From Nocardioides lianchengensis (lineage in GTDB: Bacteria; Actinomycetota; Actinomycetes; Propionibacteriales; Nocardioidaceae), in the NCBI RefSeq assembly GCF_900101465.1, contig NZ_FMZM01000015.1:62001-126000 (forward strand): 64,000 nucleotides of DNA. Direction: 5' to 3'. Of the stretch, positions 52,655-60,691 are shown in pieces. Numbering within the stretch: position 1 is the stretch's first letter; every line of letters starts with the position of its first letter. The notes under the pieces are model-generated. The model saw only the letters and a program-made list of their open reading frames with translations, searched no databases and was not told the origin of the DNA. The translations under genes were made by a program, and so were the position numbers.

Positions 52655-53967
52655 CGGCGTACCTGCTCGAGCGGGCCTGGATCGGCGACGCGGTCGTCGA
52701 CGACGTGCGGGTCGAGATCGAGGGTGGGCGGTTCACGGGGGTGGATGTCCTACTTCCCCGGTTCACCGGGAAAGTAGGACATCGCCTCCCCGGCCTCACC
52801 CTCCCCGGCCTGGCCAACGCCCACAGCCACGCGTTCCACCGGGCGCTGCGCGGACGGACCCAGCGCGGGGGCGGGACGTTCTGGACCTGGCGCGAGCAGA
52901 TGTACGACGTCGCCGGGCGGCTCGACCCGGACTCCTACCACCGGCTCGCGACGGCCGTCTTCCGCGAGATGGCCGCGGCGGGGATGACGACGGTGGGCGA
53001 GTTCCACTACCTGCACCACCAGCCCGACGGCACGCCGTACGACGAGCCGCACGCGATGGCGCTCGCGCTGGTCGAGGCGGCCCGGACCGCCGGGATCCGG
53101 ATCGCGCTGCTGGACACCTGCTACCTCAGCAGCGGGTTCGGGGCGCCCCCACGACCGGCGCAATTGCGCTACTCGTGGGGCTCCGCGGCCGTCTGGGCCA
53201 CACAGACGGCGCAATTGCGCCGGTGGGGGGAGGCGCAGCCGCACGTCGCGGTCGGCGCGGCCATCCACTCGGTGCGGGCCGTGCCGCGCGCGGACCTGCC
53301 GACCGTGGTCGAGGCGGCGCGGGGCGGGCCGCTGCACGTGCACCTCAGCGAGCAGGTGCAGGAGAACGACGACTGCCGCGCGGCGTACGGCGTCACCCCG
53401 ACCGCCCTCCTGCAGGAGGCGGGCGCCCTCGGTCCGGACACCACCGTCGTGCACGCCACCCACCTGACCGACGCCGACGTCGAACGGCTGGGGACGACGG
53501 GGACCACCGTCTGCATGACACCCACCACCGAGCGCGACCTGGGCGACGGCATCGGTCCGAGCCGGGCGCTGCACGACGCGGGCGCCCGGCTGAGCCTCGG
53601 CAGCGACAGCCACGCGGTCGTGGACCTGTTCGAGGAGATGCGGGCGGTCGAGCTCGACGAGCGGCTGGCCACCCAGCGGCGTGGCCACTGGTCCGCGGCC
53701 GAGCTGCTGGCGGCCGCCACCCGCCACGACAGCCTGGGCTTCGCGGACGCCGGCCGGATCGAGGTCGGCGCCCGCGCGGATCTCGTCACCCTCGCCACCG
53801 ACACCCCGACCACCGCCGGGACCGGCGCCGACGAGCAGACCGCCGTCTTCGCCGCGACCGCGGCCGACGTGACCCACGTCGTGATCGACGGCCGGGTCGT
53901 GTACGACGGCGACCGCGCCGCGGTCGGCCGGGCCCTCCACGACGAGATCCAGAGGCTGATGGGATGA
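52651..53967 (+). CDS. hutF: Formimidoylglutamate deiminase
   Basis: A 438-residue amidohydrolase-superfamily enzyme converting N-formimidoyl-L-glutamate to N-formylglutamate and ammonia. Metal motifs are LANAHSHAFHRALRGRT, GGPLHVHLSEQVQENDDC, TTVVHATHLTDAD and LSLGSDSHAVVDLFEEMRAVEL. RGGGTFWTWREQMYDVAGRLDPD is the family's substrate-side signature. GTG start overlaps the preceding stop by four bases. Residues about 32-45 are encoded by an 18-bp-arm inverted repeat, where homologues are shorter. A second palindromic region (53155-53223) lies in the part encoding GAPPRPAQLRYSWGSAAVWATQTAQLRR. Confidence 0.93.
   Translation: MTAYLLERAWIGDAVVDDVRVEIEGGRFTGVDVLLPRFTGKVGHRLPGLTLPGLANAHSHAFHRALRGRTQRGGGTFWTWREQMYDVAGRLDPDSYHRLATAVFREMAAAGMTTVGEFHYLHHQPDGTPYDEPHAMALALVEAARTAGIRIALLDTCYLSSGFGAPPRPAQLRYSWGSAAVWATQTAQLRRWGEAQPHVAVGAAIHSVRAVPRADLPTVVEAARGGPLHVHLSEQVQENDDCRAAYGVTPTALLQEAGALGPDTTVVHATHLTDADVERLGTTGTTVCMTPTTERDLGDGIGPSRALHDAGARLSLGSDSHAVVDLFEEMRAVELDERLATQRRGHWSAAELLAAATRHDSLGFADAGRIEVGARADLVTLATDTPTTAGTGADEQTAVFAATAADVTHVVIDGRVVYDGDRAAVGRALHDEIQRLMG
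52744..52783. repeat. Long inverted repeat inside hutF
   Basis: GATGTCCTACTTCCCCGG (52744-52761) and CCGGGAAAGTAGGACATC (52766-52783) pair at 17 of 18 positions with a four-base loop. It encodes DVLLPRFTGKVGHR in frame near the N-terminus. The near-perfect symmetry cannot come from protein constraint, so a recent inserted palindromic repeat is likely. Confidence 0.8.
53155..53223. repeat. Compound palindrome inside hutF
   Basis: Two copies of the 12-bp palindrome GCGCAATTGCGC (53158-53169 and 53209-53220) flank a hairpin GCCGTCTG/CAGACGGC (53188-53210). The outer flanks CCGG / CCGG and CCCCAC/GTGGGG extend the symmetry. All of it is translated in frame. Confidence 0.65.
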
Positions 53968-55148
53968 CCGCCACCCTGTTCACCGGCATCGCCGAGCTGG
54001 TCACCAACGACCCCGAGGCCAACGACGCGGGGGCCACCGATCCCGGGGCCGACGACCTGCTGGGCGCGATCGAGCACGCCGCGCTCGTCGTCGAGGGCGG
54101 GAAGGTCGCCTGGGTCGGCCCGGCCCGGGACGCCCCGGCCGCGGACGCGTCGTACGACGTCGCCGGCCGGGCGGTGCTGCCCGGCTTCGTCGACTCGCAC
54201 AGCCACCTGGTCTTCGCGGGCGACCGATCGCGGGAGTTCGCGGCCCGGATGGCGGGTGAGTCGTACGCCGCCGGCGGCATCCGCACGACCGTCGCCGCGA
54301 CCCGGGCCGCCACCGACGAGCAGCTGACCGCGCACGTCGCCCGGCTGGTCCGGGAGATGCAGCGCCAGGGCACCACGACCGTCGAGATCAAGAGCGGCTA
54401 CGGCCTCACGGTCCGCGACGAGGCCCGCAGCCTCGCGGTCGCGCGTCAGTTCACCGACGAGACGACCTTCCTCGGCGCGCACGTGGTCCCCGACGGCGAC
54501 CCGGGGGAGTACGTCGACCTGGTCACCGGCCCGATGCTCGAGGCCGCCCGCCCGTACGCCCGCTGGATCGACGTGTTCTGCGAGGAGGGCGCGTTCGACG
54601 AGGACCAGGCGCGGACCGTCCTGGCGGCGGGCGCGGCCGCCGGGCTGCGCGGACGGCTGCACGCGAACCAGCTCGGCCCCGGTCCCGGCGTACGCCTCGC
54701 GGCCGAGCTGGGCCTGGTCGCCGTCGACCACTGCACCTACCTCGCCGACGCCGACGTCGACGCGCTGCGCGACAGCGGCACCGTGGCCACCCTGCTCCCG
54801 GGCGTGGAGTTCTCGACGCGCCAGCCCTACCCCGACGCCCGCCGGCTCCTCGACGCCGGCGTCCGGGTCGCGCTGGCCAGCGACTGCAACCCCGGCTCGT
54901 CGTACACGAGCTCGGTCCCGTTCTGCATCGCGCTGGCCGTCCGCGAGATGGGGATGACGCCCGCGGAGGCCGTGCACGCCGCGACGTACGGCGGGGCCGC
55001 GGCCCTCGACCGCGACGACGTCGGCCGGTTGACGGTCGGCAGTCGGGCCGACTTCTTCGCGATCGACGCCCCGAGCCACGTGCATCTGGCCTACCGGCCG
55101 GGGGTGCCCCTGGTCGCTGGCACCTGGGTCGGAGGCCGTCCGATCTGA
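53964..55148 (+). CDS. hutI: Imidazolonepropionase
   Basis: A 394-residue metal-dependent amidohydrolase that opens 4-imidazolone-5-propionate to formimidoylglutamate. Motifs are VLPGFVDSHSHLVFAGDRSREFAARMAGESYAAGGIRTTVAATRAA, TTVEIKSGYGLTVRDE, RGRLHANQLGPGPGVRLAAELG, VAVDHCTYLADAD and VRVALASDCNPGSSYTSSVPF. ATG overlaps the hutF stop (ATGA). The N-terminus has an acidic loop (NDPEANDAGATDPGADDLLG) longer than in most homologues. It is the last gene of the amidohydrolase-hutF-hutI operon. An inverted repeat with 12-bp arms spans its stop. Confidence 0.97.
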   Translation: MTATLFTGIAELVTNDPEANDAGATDPGADDLLGAIEHAALVVEGGKVAWVGPARDAPAADASYDVAGRAVLPGFVDSHSHLVFAGDRSREFAARMAGESYAAGGIRTTVAATRAATDEQLTAHVARLVREMQRQGTTTVEIKSGYGLTVRDEARSLAVARQFTDETTFLGAHVVPDGDPGEYVDLVTGPMLEAARPYARWIDVFCEEGAFDEDQARTVLAAGAAAGLRGRLHANQLGPGPGVRLAAELGLVAVDHCTYLADADVDALRDSGTVATLLPGVEFSTRQPYPDARRLLDAGVRVALASDCNPGSSYTSSVPFCIALAVREMGMTPAEAVHAATYGGAAALDRDDVGRLTVGSRADFFAIDAPSHVHLAYRPGVPLVAGTWVGGRPI

Positions 55149-55201
55149 GGTAGGCGGACAGCCGGTCTAAGGCACCAGCCCGATGTGCGCGCCTACCTCA
55201 G
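55145..55201. repeat. Inverted repeat spanning the hutI stop
   Basis: CTGAGGTAGGCG (55145-55156) and CGCCTACCTCAG (55190-55201) are perfect 12-bp arms 33 bp apart. The left arm includes the hutI stop codon. It may act as terminator of the hut operon or be another dispersed repeat. Confidence 0.7.
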
Positions 55202-55219
55202 GCGACGAACCTCGGGGAC

Positions 55220-55363
55220 ATGACCGACAACACCGCCTTCCTGAAGTCCGAGCTCGCCTACCGCACCCACCGGATCAAGACCGGGGTCGTCGGCCGTCGC
55301 CGTGGCCATGTCCGCACCCCGTGGTCCCGCCGACCGGCCGACGCGAGCGACGACGCCCGCTGA
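55220..55363 (+). CDS. Small basic protein of unknown function
   Basis: A 47-residue frame starting MTDNTAFLKSELAYRTHRI and continuing with an arginine-rich tail (GVVGRRRGHVRTPWSRRPAD). ATG at 55220 with GGGGA five bases before. Short basic proteins opening in this way are common in Nocardioides-type genomes, by my recollection, with no known role. It ends 44 bp before the LuxR-family start. The evidence is frame, codon bias and a plausible ribosome-binding site; it could still be spurious. Confidence 0.5.
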   Translation: MTDNTAFLKSELAYRTHRIKTGVVGRRRGHVRTPWSRRPADASDDAR

Positions 55364-55407
55364 AAAAGGTGACCGCACTGTCGGTGGCGCCCCCGATGAT
55401 GGGACGC

Positions 55408-58332
55408 ATGGCCACCCCGCGCACCACCCCGACCGTGATGGTCGGGCGCGACGCCGAGCTCGACGAGGTCGCCTCGTCGCTCGGCGTCGGCGGGGGCGAG
55501 CCCGGCGGCGTCGTCCTGCTCTCCGGTGACGCCGGGGTCGGCAAGACCCGGCTGCTGATGGAGCTGCGCGACCGGGCGCTGGCCGAGGGTTGGCAGGTGC
55601 TCGCCGGGCACTGCCTCGACTTCGGCGACAGCGCGCTGCCCTACCTCCCGTTCTCCGAGGTGATCGGTCGGCTGCTCGTCGACCGGCCGGACGTGGTCGA
55701 GAAGGTCGCGACCACCCACCCCGCCCTGGCCCGGCTCAAGCCCGGACGCCGGATGATCGGCGCCGACGAGGACGCGTCCGCCCTCGACCGCGGCGACCTG
55801 TTCGAGGCCGTGCACGCGCTGCTCGGCACGGCCGCGGGCCAGGCGCCGCTGCTGCTGGTCGTCGAGGACACCCACTGGGCCGACCGGTCCACGCGCGACA
55901 TGCTCAGCTTCCTGTTCTCGCGGCCGTTCTCGGCCCCGGTCGGGGTGGTCGCGTCCTACCGCTCCGACGACCTGCACCGGCGCCACCCGCTGCGCCGGCA
56001 GGTGGCGGAGTGGTCGCGGCTGCGCGAGGTCGACCGGGTCGCCCTCAGCCCGCTGCCCGACGACGCCGTACGCGCCCTGGTGGCCCAGCTGGCGCCCGCG
56101 GGCCTGGACGCCAAGGAGTTGGCCGGGCTGACCCAGGACGTCGTCGACCGCGCCGACGGCAACGCCTTCTTCGTCGAGGAGCTCACGAGCGCCGCGACCG
56201 TCGGCGACCTCGGCGACCTCGCCGACGTGCTGCTCGTCCGCCTCGACCGCCTCGACGACACCGCCCGCCAGGTCGTCCGCACCGCCAGCGTCAGCGGCCG
56301 CAAGGTCGCCCACGACATGCTTGAGGTGGTGTCCGGTCTCGACGCCGCCGCCCTCGACGAAGGCCTGCGCCGCGCCGTCGAGATGAACGTGCTGGTGGCC
56401 GAGCACGGCCGCTACGCCTTCCGCCACGCGCTGCTCGCCGAGGCGGTCTACGACGACCTGCTGCCCGGCGAGCGGGTGCGGCTGCACGGCCGGTACGCCG
56501 CGGCACTGCGCGACGGCGCGGCCCGCGGCGCCGCCGCAGAGCTGGCCCGGCACGCGCGGCTGGCCACCGACCTCGACCTGGCCCTCGACGCCAGCATCCG
56601 CGCCGGCCACGAAGCGAGCTCGGTCGGTGGCCCCGACGAGGCGGCCTACCACTACCAGCAGGCGCTCGAGCTGCTCGCCGAGCCGAGTCGGTTCGCCCGG
56701 GCCGACGTCGAGGTGTCCAAGCTGGTCGTGCAGGCGGCCGATGCGCTCAACGCCAGCGGCGACGCGGAGCGGGCGGTCGCCCTGATCGACGCCCACCTGG
56801 AGCGTCTCCCCGAGGACACCACGGACGCGGCCCGCTCCCGGATGCTGATGGCCCAGGCCAACGCGCTCTACGTCATCGAGACCGTGCGCGACCCGGCCGC
56901 GGTCTCCGCCCGGGCCGTCGAGCTCGCCCCCGAGGGCGACAGCCCGCTGCGGGCCCGGGCGCTGGCGGTGCACGCCCGGGTGCTGGCCGGAGGCGGGCGC
57001 TACGACGAGGCGCAGGCCGCCGGGATGGACGCCCTCGCGCTGGCCGAGAAGCTCCAGCTGAGCGACCTGGTCGCCGACGCGGTGACCACGTTGAGCCTGC
57101 TGAAGAAGGCCGGCCCCAAGGAGGGTCTGCGCGCAGCGCTCGGGGACGCCGTCGCGCAGGCGGAGGCCACCGGTGCGGTGCTGTCCGAGGTGCGCGGGCG
57201 GTTCCTGCTGGGCCGGTCCTACGAGGACTGGGCCGAGTTCGCGGAGGCCGAGCGGTGGTTCCGCAGCACCATCGACGTCGCGCTGGCGGCCGGGCTGCCG
57301 TGGGCGCCGTACGCGTTCGAGGCGCGGTGGCAGCTCGCCTGGGTGCTCCACGTCCAGGGCCGTTGGGACGACGTACTGACGCTGACCGACGTGGCCGACC
57401 TGACCCCGCCGGCGATCCCACGGGCGCTGCTCGACTCGATCCGGCTGCTGGTGCGCCAGGCCCGCGGCGAGGACATCACCGCGGAGGTGCAGGCGCTGCG
57501 CCGGCTGTGGGAGCGCGAGGGCGGGATCGCCATCCAGTCCGCCGAGCTGCAGACCGTCTGCGCCGGCCGGAGCGGGGACGCGGCCGCCGTCCTGGCGGCG
57601 TACGACGAGGCCGTCACGGTGCTCGGCCGGATCTGGCACGAGTGGTTCAGCGCCCGGGTGCGGCTCGCAGCGGTGGCCGTCGCGGAGCTGGCGGCCCTGG
57701 TGCCGCGGATGAGCGCGGCCGAGCGCGAGCGGGTCGTGGTCGACGTCGAGCGGCTGCACGGCGACGGGCACACGGTGCTCGAGCGCTACGCCGACCCGTC
57801 CGGCCACTGGGGCCCCGAGGGCCGGGCCTGGGTGAAGCGGCTGGACGCCGAGACGCTGCGGGTCCGCTGGCTCGCCGGGGTCGACGCGCCACCGCTCGAC
57901 GTGCTGCTGGAGGTCTGGCGCGAGACGGTCCAGCTCTTCGACGACTTCGGGCACGTGCACGAGACGGCCCGGTCCCGCGCCGCGCTCGCCGCGATCCTGC
58001 GCGCGACCGGCGACGTCGCCGCCGGCCGGGTCGAGGCAGACCTGGCCCGCGACGCCGCCCGCGCCCTGGGCGCCCGACCGTTGCTCGAGACGCTGGCGGC
58101 GCTGGGCTCCGGGCCCGCGCGGGGCGACGCCGCCCCCGACACCCTCACCGCGCGGGAGGCCGAGATCCTGGCCCACGTCGCCGAGGGCCGGTCCAACGGC
58201 GAGATCGCCAAGCAGCTCTTCATCAGCGCCAAGACCGTCTCGGTGCACGTCTCCAACATCCTGGCCAAGCTCGGTGCCTCGGGCCGCACCGAGGCCGCCG
58301 CGATCGCCCGCCGCCGGGGTCTGCTGTCATAG
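55408..58332 (+). CDS. Large ATP-binding LuxR-family (LAL) transcriptional regulator
   Basis: A 974-residue regulator of the MalT/LAL type. The N-terminal P-loop ATPase has Walker A LLSGDAGVGKTRLLMEL (near residue 45), Walker B APLLLVVEDTHWADRSTRD, and sensor segments (VFSRPFSAPVGVVASYRSDDL region, RADGNAFFVEEL). The middle 500 residues are helical, TPR-like (AYHYQQALELLAEPSRFARADVEV). The C-terminus is a LuxR HTH: LTAREAEILAHVAEGRSNGEIAKQLFISAKTVSVHVSNILAKLGASGRTEAAAIARRRG. ATG at 55408 preferred; an earlier start is possible. Ligand and targets unknown. The sucrase/ferredoxin-like gene starts five bases later. Confidence 0.92.
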   Translation: MATPRTTPTVMVGRDAELDEVASSLGVGGGEPGGVVLLSGDAGVGKTRLLMELRDRALAEGWQVLAGHCLDFGDSALPYLPFSEVIGRLLVDRPDVVEKVATTHPALARLKPGRRMIGADEDASALDRGDLFEAVHALLGTAAGQAPLLLVVEDTHWADRSTRDMLSFLFSRPFSAPVGVVASYRSDDLHRRHPLRRQVAEWSRLREVDRVALSPLPDDAVRALVAQLAPAGLDAKELAGLTQDVVDRADGNAFFVEELTSAATVGDLGDLADVLLVRLDRLDDTARQVVRTASVSGRKVAHDMLEVVSGLDAAALDEGLRRAVEMNVLVAEHGRYAFRHALLAEAVYDDLLPGERVRLHGRYAAALRDGAARGAAAELARHARLATDLDLALDASIRAGHEASSVGGPDEAAYHYQQALELLAEPSRFARADVEVSKLVVQAADALNASGDAERAVALIDAHLERLPEDTTDAARSRMLMAQANALYVIETVRDPAAVSARAVELAPEGDSPLRARALAVHARVLAGGGRYDEAQAAGMDALALAEKLQLSDLVADAVTTLSLLKKAGPKEGLRAALGDAVAQAEATGAVLSEVRGRFLLGRSYEDWAEFAEAERWFRSTIDVALAAGLPWAPYAFEARWQLAWVLHVQGRWDDVLTLTDVADLTPPAIPRALLDSIRLLVRQARGEDITAEVQALRRLWEREGGIAIQSAELQTVCAGRSGDAAAVLAAYDEAVTVLGRIWHEWFSARVRLAAVAVAELAALVPRMSAAERERVVVDVERLHGDGHTVLERYADPSGHWGPEGRAWVKRLDAETLRVRWLAGVDAPPLDVLLEVWRETVQLFDDFGHVHETARSRAALAAILRATGDVAAGRVEADLARDAARALGARPLLETLAALGSGPARGDAAPDTLTAREAEILAHVAEGRSNGEIAKQLFISAKTVSVHVSNILAKLGASGRTEAAAIARRRGLLS

Positions 58333-58336
58333 CCCG

Positions 58337-59128
58337 GTGATCTGCTCCGCGCTGTCCGCCGCCGACGGCGAGCCGCAGGCCGGGACCGCGCCCACCGACG
58401 CCGAGTGGCTGTTCGTCGAGCACCCGGGACCGTGGGGCGCGAAGGCTGCCGACGACCTCGGGCTGTCCGTTCCTCGCGTACGGGTGCAGCTGATCCGCCG
58501 CCACGGTCGGTCCTCGCCCGAGTCCGGCGTCCGGCTCTTCGCCGCGACGCTCGGGGCCGAGGTCTCGGTGCGCACCGCGGTCGTCCCGTCCCTGGCCGCG
58601 CTCGACGACGCGACCTGGACGCCGTACGACGAGCCGTTGCTCCTCGTCTGCACCAACGGCCGCCGCGACCGCTGCTGCAGCGAGCTCGGCCGCCCGGTGG
58701 CGGCCGCCCTCGCCGAGCGCTGGCCGGACGCCACCTGGGAGACCACCCACCTCGGCGGACACCGGTTCTCCGGCACCCTGCTCGCCCTGCCCGCGGGCGT
58801 CGCCCTGGGCCGGCTGTCCGTGGCGACAGCGGTGTCCGCGGTCGAGGCCCTGCTCACCGGTTCGCTGCCCGACCTCGGCCTGGTCCGCGGCCGCGCCGGG
58901 CTGCCCGGTCCGGCGCAGGCGGCCGAGCTGGAGCTCCGCCGTACCGCCGGCCTGACCGGGCTCGACGACGTCTCGGTCACCGGGACTGCAGGCGACGAGG
59001 TGACGCTCCGGACGGCCTCCGGCGAGCGCCGGGCGACGGTGACCACGACGCGGGGCGAGCCCCGTCAGCAGTCCTGCGGGGACGCGAAGCTGAAGGCGGC
59101 GCCGTCGTACCTGGTGGCGCTGCGGTGA
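58337..59128 (+). CDS. Sucrase/ferredoxin-like family protein
   Basis: A 263-residue thioredoxin-like [2Fe-2S] protein of the Suc_Fer-like family. It begins VICSALSAADGEP, has AEWLFVEHPGPWGAKA, and the cluster-binding region LLLVCTNGRRDRCCSELGRPVA with TTHLGGHRFSGTLLALPAG downstream, which gives the Cys and His ligands of the family. Function is unproven; homologues are annotated as electron carriers. GTG start, five bases behind the LuxR-family regulator, so co-transcribed. The C-terminal part (SCGDAKLKAAPSYLVALR) has the usual closing motif. Confidence 0.85.
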   Translation: MICSALSAADGEPQAGTAPTDAEWLFVEHPGPWGAKAADDLGLSVPRVRVQLIRRHGRSSPESGVRLFAATLGAEVSVRTAVVPSLAALDDATWTPYDEPLLLVCTNGRRDRCCSELGRPVAAALAERWPDATWETTHLGGHRFSGTLLALPAGVALGRLSVATAVSAVEALLTGSLPDLGLVRGRAGLPGPAQAAELELRRTAGLTGLDDVSVTGTAGDEVTLRTASGERRATVTTTRGEPRQQSCGDAKLKAAPSYLVALR

Positions 59129-59206
59129 AAGGTCGGTGAACCGCGTGTGACGCCCGGGGCGGGAGGCGAACGGGTGGCCTAGGTTCCGCTGGACCGAAGG
59201 AGCTCG

Positions 59207-59911
59207 ATGACCACCCGACGAAGCGCGCGCGGAGCGCTGATCACCCTCGTGCTGGCCGCGTTGCTGGCCCCACTCGGCTGCTCGACGACCGAGCCCGCCG
59301 ACCTGGCCGGCGGGCCGCAGGTGGCGGACGGCGCCACGGCGGCGGTGCCGGAGCGGCAGTCGCCGCCGGTCGAGCCCGCGCCGTCGGCGGCACCGGCCAC
59401 GAGCGCTCCGCCCACTCCGGTGGCGACCGAGGTCCGCCGGGTGTCGAACTGCCTGTCCGACGCCCTCGGGGAGGTGAGCCAGCGCGAGCGGGTGCTCCCG
59501 GACCGGATGAACGCCGCGGGGACCAGCCCCCTGATGGCGACCGACGTGACGGTCGTCAACGTCTCCGCGGAGGCCTGCTTCCTGTCGGGTTGGCCCGGGG
59601 TGACCCTGATCGGGGACGGGCTGGCCCACTCGTCGGTCGAGGGGGAACCTGCGCCCGCGGCCGACCACGAGACGGTGCCGCAGCAACGCGTCGAGAACCT
59701 CGCGGGAGACGCCCCGGCCATCGAGCTCCCACCGGGTGGGAGCACGTCGTTCAGCGTCCTGTACGACGGGGTCGTCTGCCTGGAGCCGGTGTGGCGGATG
59801 GATCTGCAGGTGGTGGGCGACCCCCGACCGATCGAGGTGGCGCGCACCCAGATCTGCAACTCCGACCCGGTGCAGGTCGGGCCGTTCGGCACGGTCGTCG
59901 ACGCGGAGTAG
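59207..59911 (+). CDS. DUF4232-type lipoprotein
   Basis: A 234-residue secreted protein. The signal peptide RGALITLVLAALLAPLGC ends in a somewhat unusual lipobox (PLGC rather than LAGC), then a Pro/Ala/Ser linker to about residue 75. The folded part reads SNCLSDALGEVSQRERVL, MATDVTVVNVSAEACFLSGWPGVTLIGDG and PPGGSTSFSVLYDGVVC, the DUF4232 immunoglobulin-like pattern with conserved cysteines. ATG with GAAGGAG six bases before. It converges on the SDR gene three bases away. No activity known. Confidence 0.82.
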   Translation: MTTRRSARGALITLVLAALLAPLGCSTTEPADLAGGPQVADGATAAVPERQSPPVEPAPSAAPATSAPPTPVATEVRRVSNCLSDALGEVSQRERVLPDRMNAAGTSPLMATDVTVVNVSAEACFLSGWPGVTLIGDGLAHSSVEGEPAPAADHETVPQQRVENLAGDAPAIELPPGGSTSFSVLYDGVVCLEPVWRMDLQVVGDPRPIEVARTQICNSDPVQVGPFGTVVDAE

Positions 59912-59914
59912 GCC

Positions 59915-60631
59915 TCAGCCGAACGCGCGCGCCACGTGTCCCAGCAGGTCGGGGTAGCGCTGCAGGTGGGCGCCGCCGTTGAGGTCGAGCACCTCGCCGG
60001 TGAGCCACTCGGCGCGCGAGATCCACACGACCGCCGAGGCGACCTCGGCGGGCGTGCCGGCGCGGCCGAGCGGGGTGTTGGCGAGGTAGTCGTCCTCGGT
60101 CCCGGGGATCCCCATCGCCGGCTCGGTCAACGGCGTGACGACCAGGCCGGGGGAGACCGCGTTGACCCTGATCCCGCGCGGGCCGAGCTCCAGCGCCGCG
60201 ACCTCGGTGAGCATGGCCAGGCCCGCCTTGGCCGAGCAGTACGCCGCCATCCCCGACCCCGGCTGTCGCGCGTTGAGCGAGGTCAACGACGTGATCGAGC
60301 CGCCGGGTCCGAGCACGCGGGCGGCGTGCTTGAGGACCACCAGCCCGCCGGTCAGGTTGACGTCGACGACCCGCCGGAACTCCGCCACGTCGTGGTCGGC
60401 CACGGCCATCAGGGTGCTGACGCCGGCGCTGTTGACGACGACGTCGACCCGGCCGTGGTCGGCGACGACCCGGTCGAGGAGGGCGCTCACCGACGGCTCG
60501 GAGGTGACGTCGACCTCGGGCAGGTCGGCCACCACGACGGTGCAGCCGTCGGCCTCGAGGGCGGTCGCGCAGGCGGCCCCGATGCCGGACGCACCCCCGA
60601 CCACGACGGCGACGCGAGAGGGATCGGACAC
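59915..60631 (-). CDS. SDR oxidoreductase of the flavin-monooxygenase cluster
   Basis: A 238-residue NAD(P)-dependent SDR. VAVVVGGASGIGAACATALEADG (Rossmann), VDVVVNSAGVS, SITSLTSLNARQPGSGMAAYCSAKAGLAML (Ser, Tyr, Lys) and GIRVNAVSPGLVVTPLTEP are present. The GTG at 60631 is chosen because AGGAGG lies seven bases before it. It is divergent from the flavin monooxygenase, with a palindrome between the starts. In a Baeyer-Villiger-type cluster such an SDR would oxidise the alcohol to the ketone the monooxygenase uses; this is inferred from context. Confidence 0.9.
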   Translation of the reverse strand: MSDPSRVAVVVGGASGIGAACATALEADGCTVVVADLPEVDVTSEPSVSALLDRVVADHGRVDVVVNSAGVSTLMAVADHDVAEFRRVVDVNLTGGLVVLKHAARVLGPGGSITSLTSLNARQPGSGMAAYCSAKAGLAMLTEVAALELGPRGIRVNAVSPGLVVTPLTEPAMGIPGTEDDYLANTPLGRAGTPAEVASAVVWISRAEWLTGEVLDLNGGAHLQRYPDLLGHVARAFG

Positions 60632-60655
60632 GGCGTACCTCCTGGCGGGAGTCAA

Positions 60656-60684
60656 TTGACGCGTGTCAACTTAGGGCCTAGCGT
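60656..60684 (+). promoter_or_regulatory. Promoter and palindromic operator of the monooxygenase cluster
   Basis: TTGACGCGTGTCAA (60656-60669) pairs TTGAC with GTCAA. TTGACG is also a good -35, followed after exactly 17 bases by TAGCGT (60679-60684). The predicted transcription start falls at or next to the ATG at 60692, so the monooxygenase mRNA may be leaderless. The palindrome lies in the gap shared with the divergent SDR and would be the site for the EthR-like repressor. Confidence 0.6.
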
Positions 60685-60691
60685 CCCCGCC

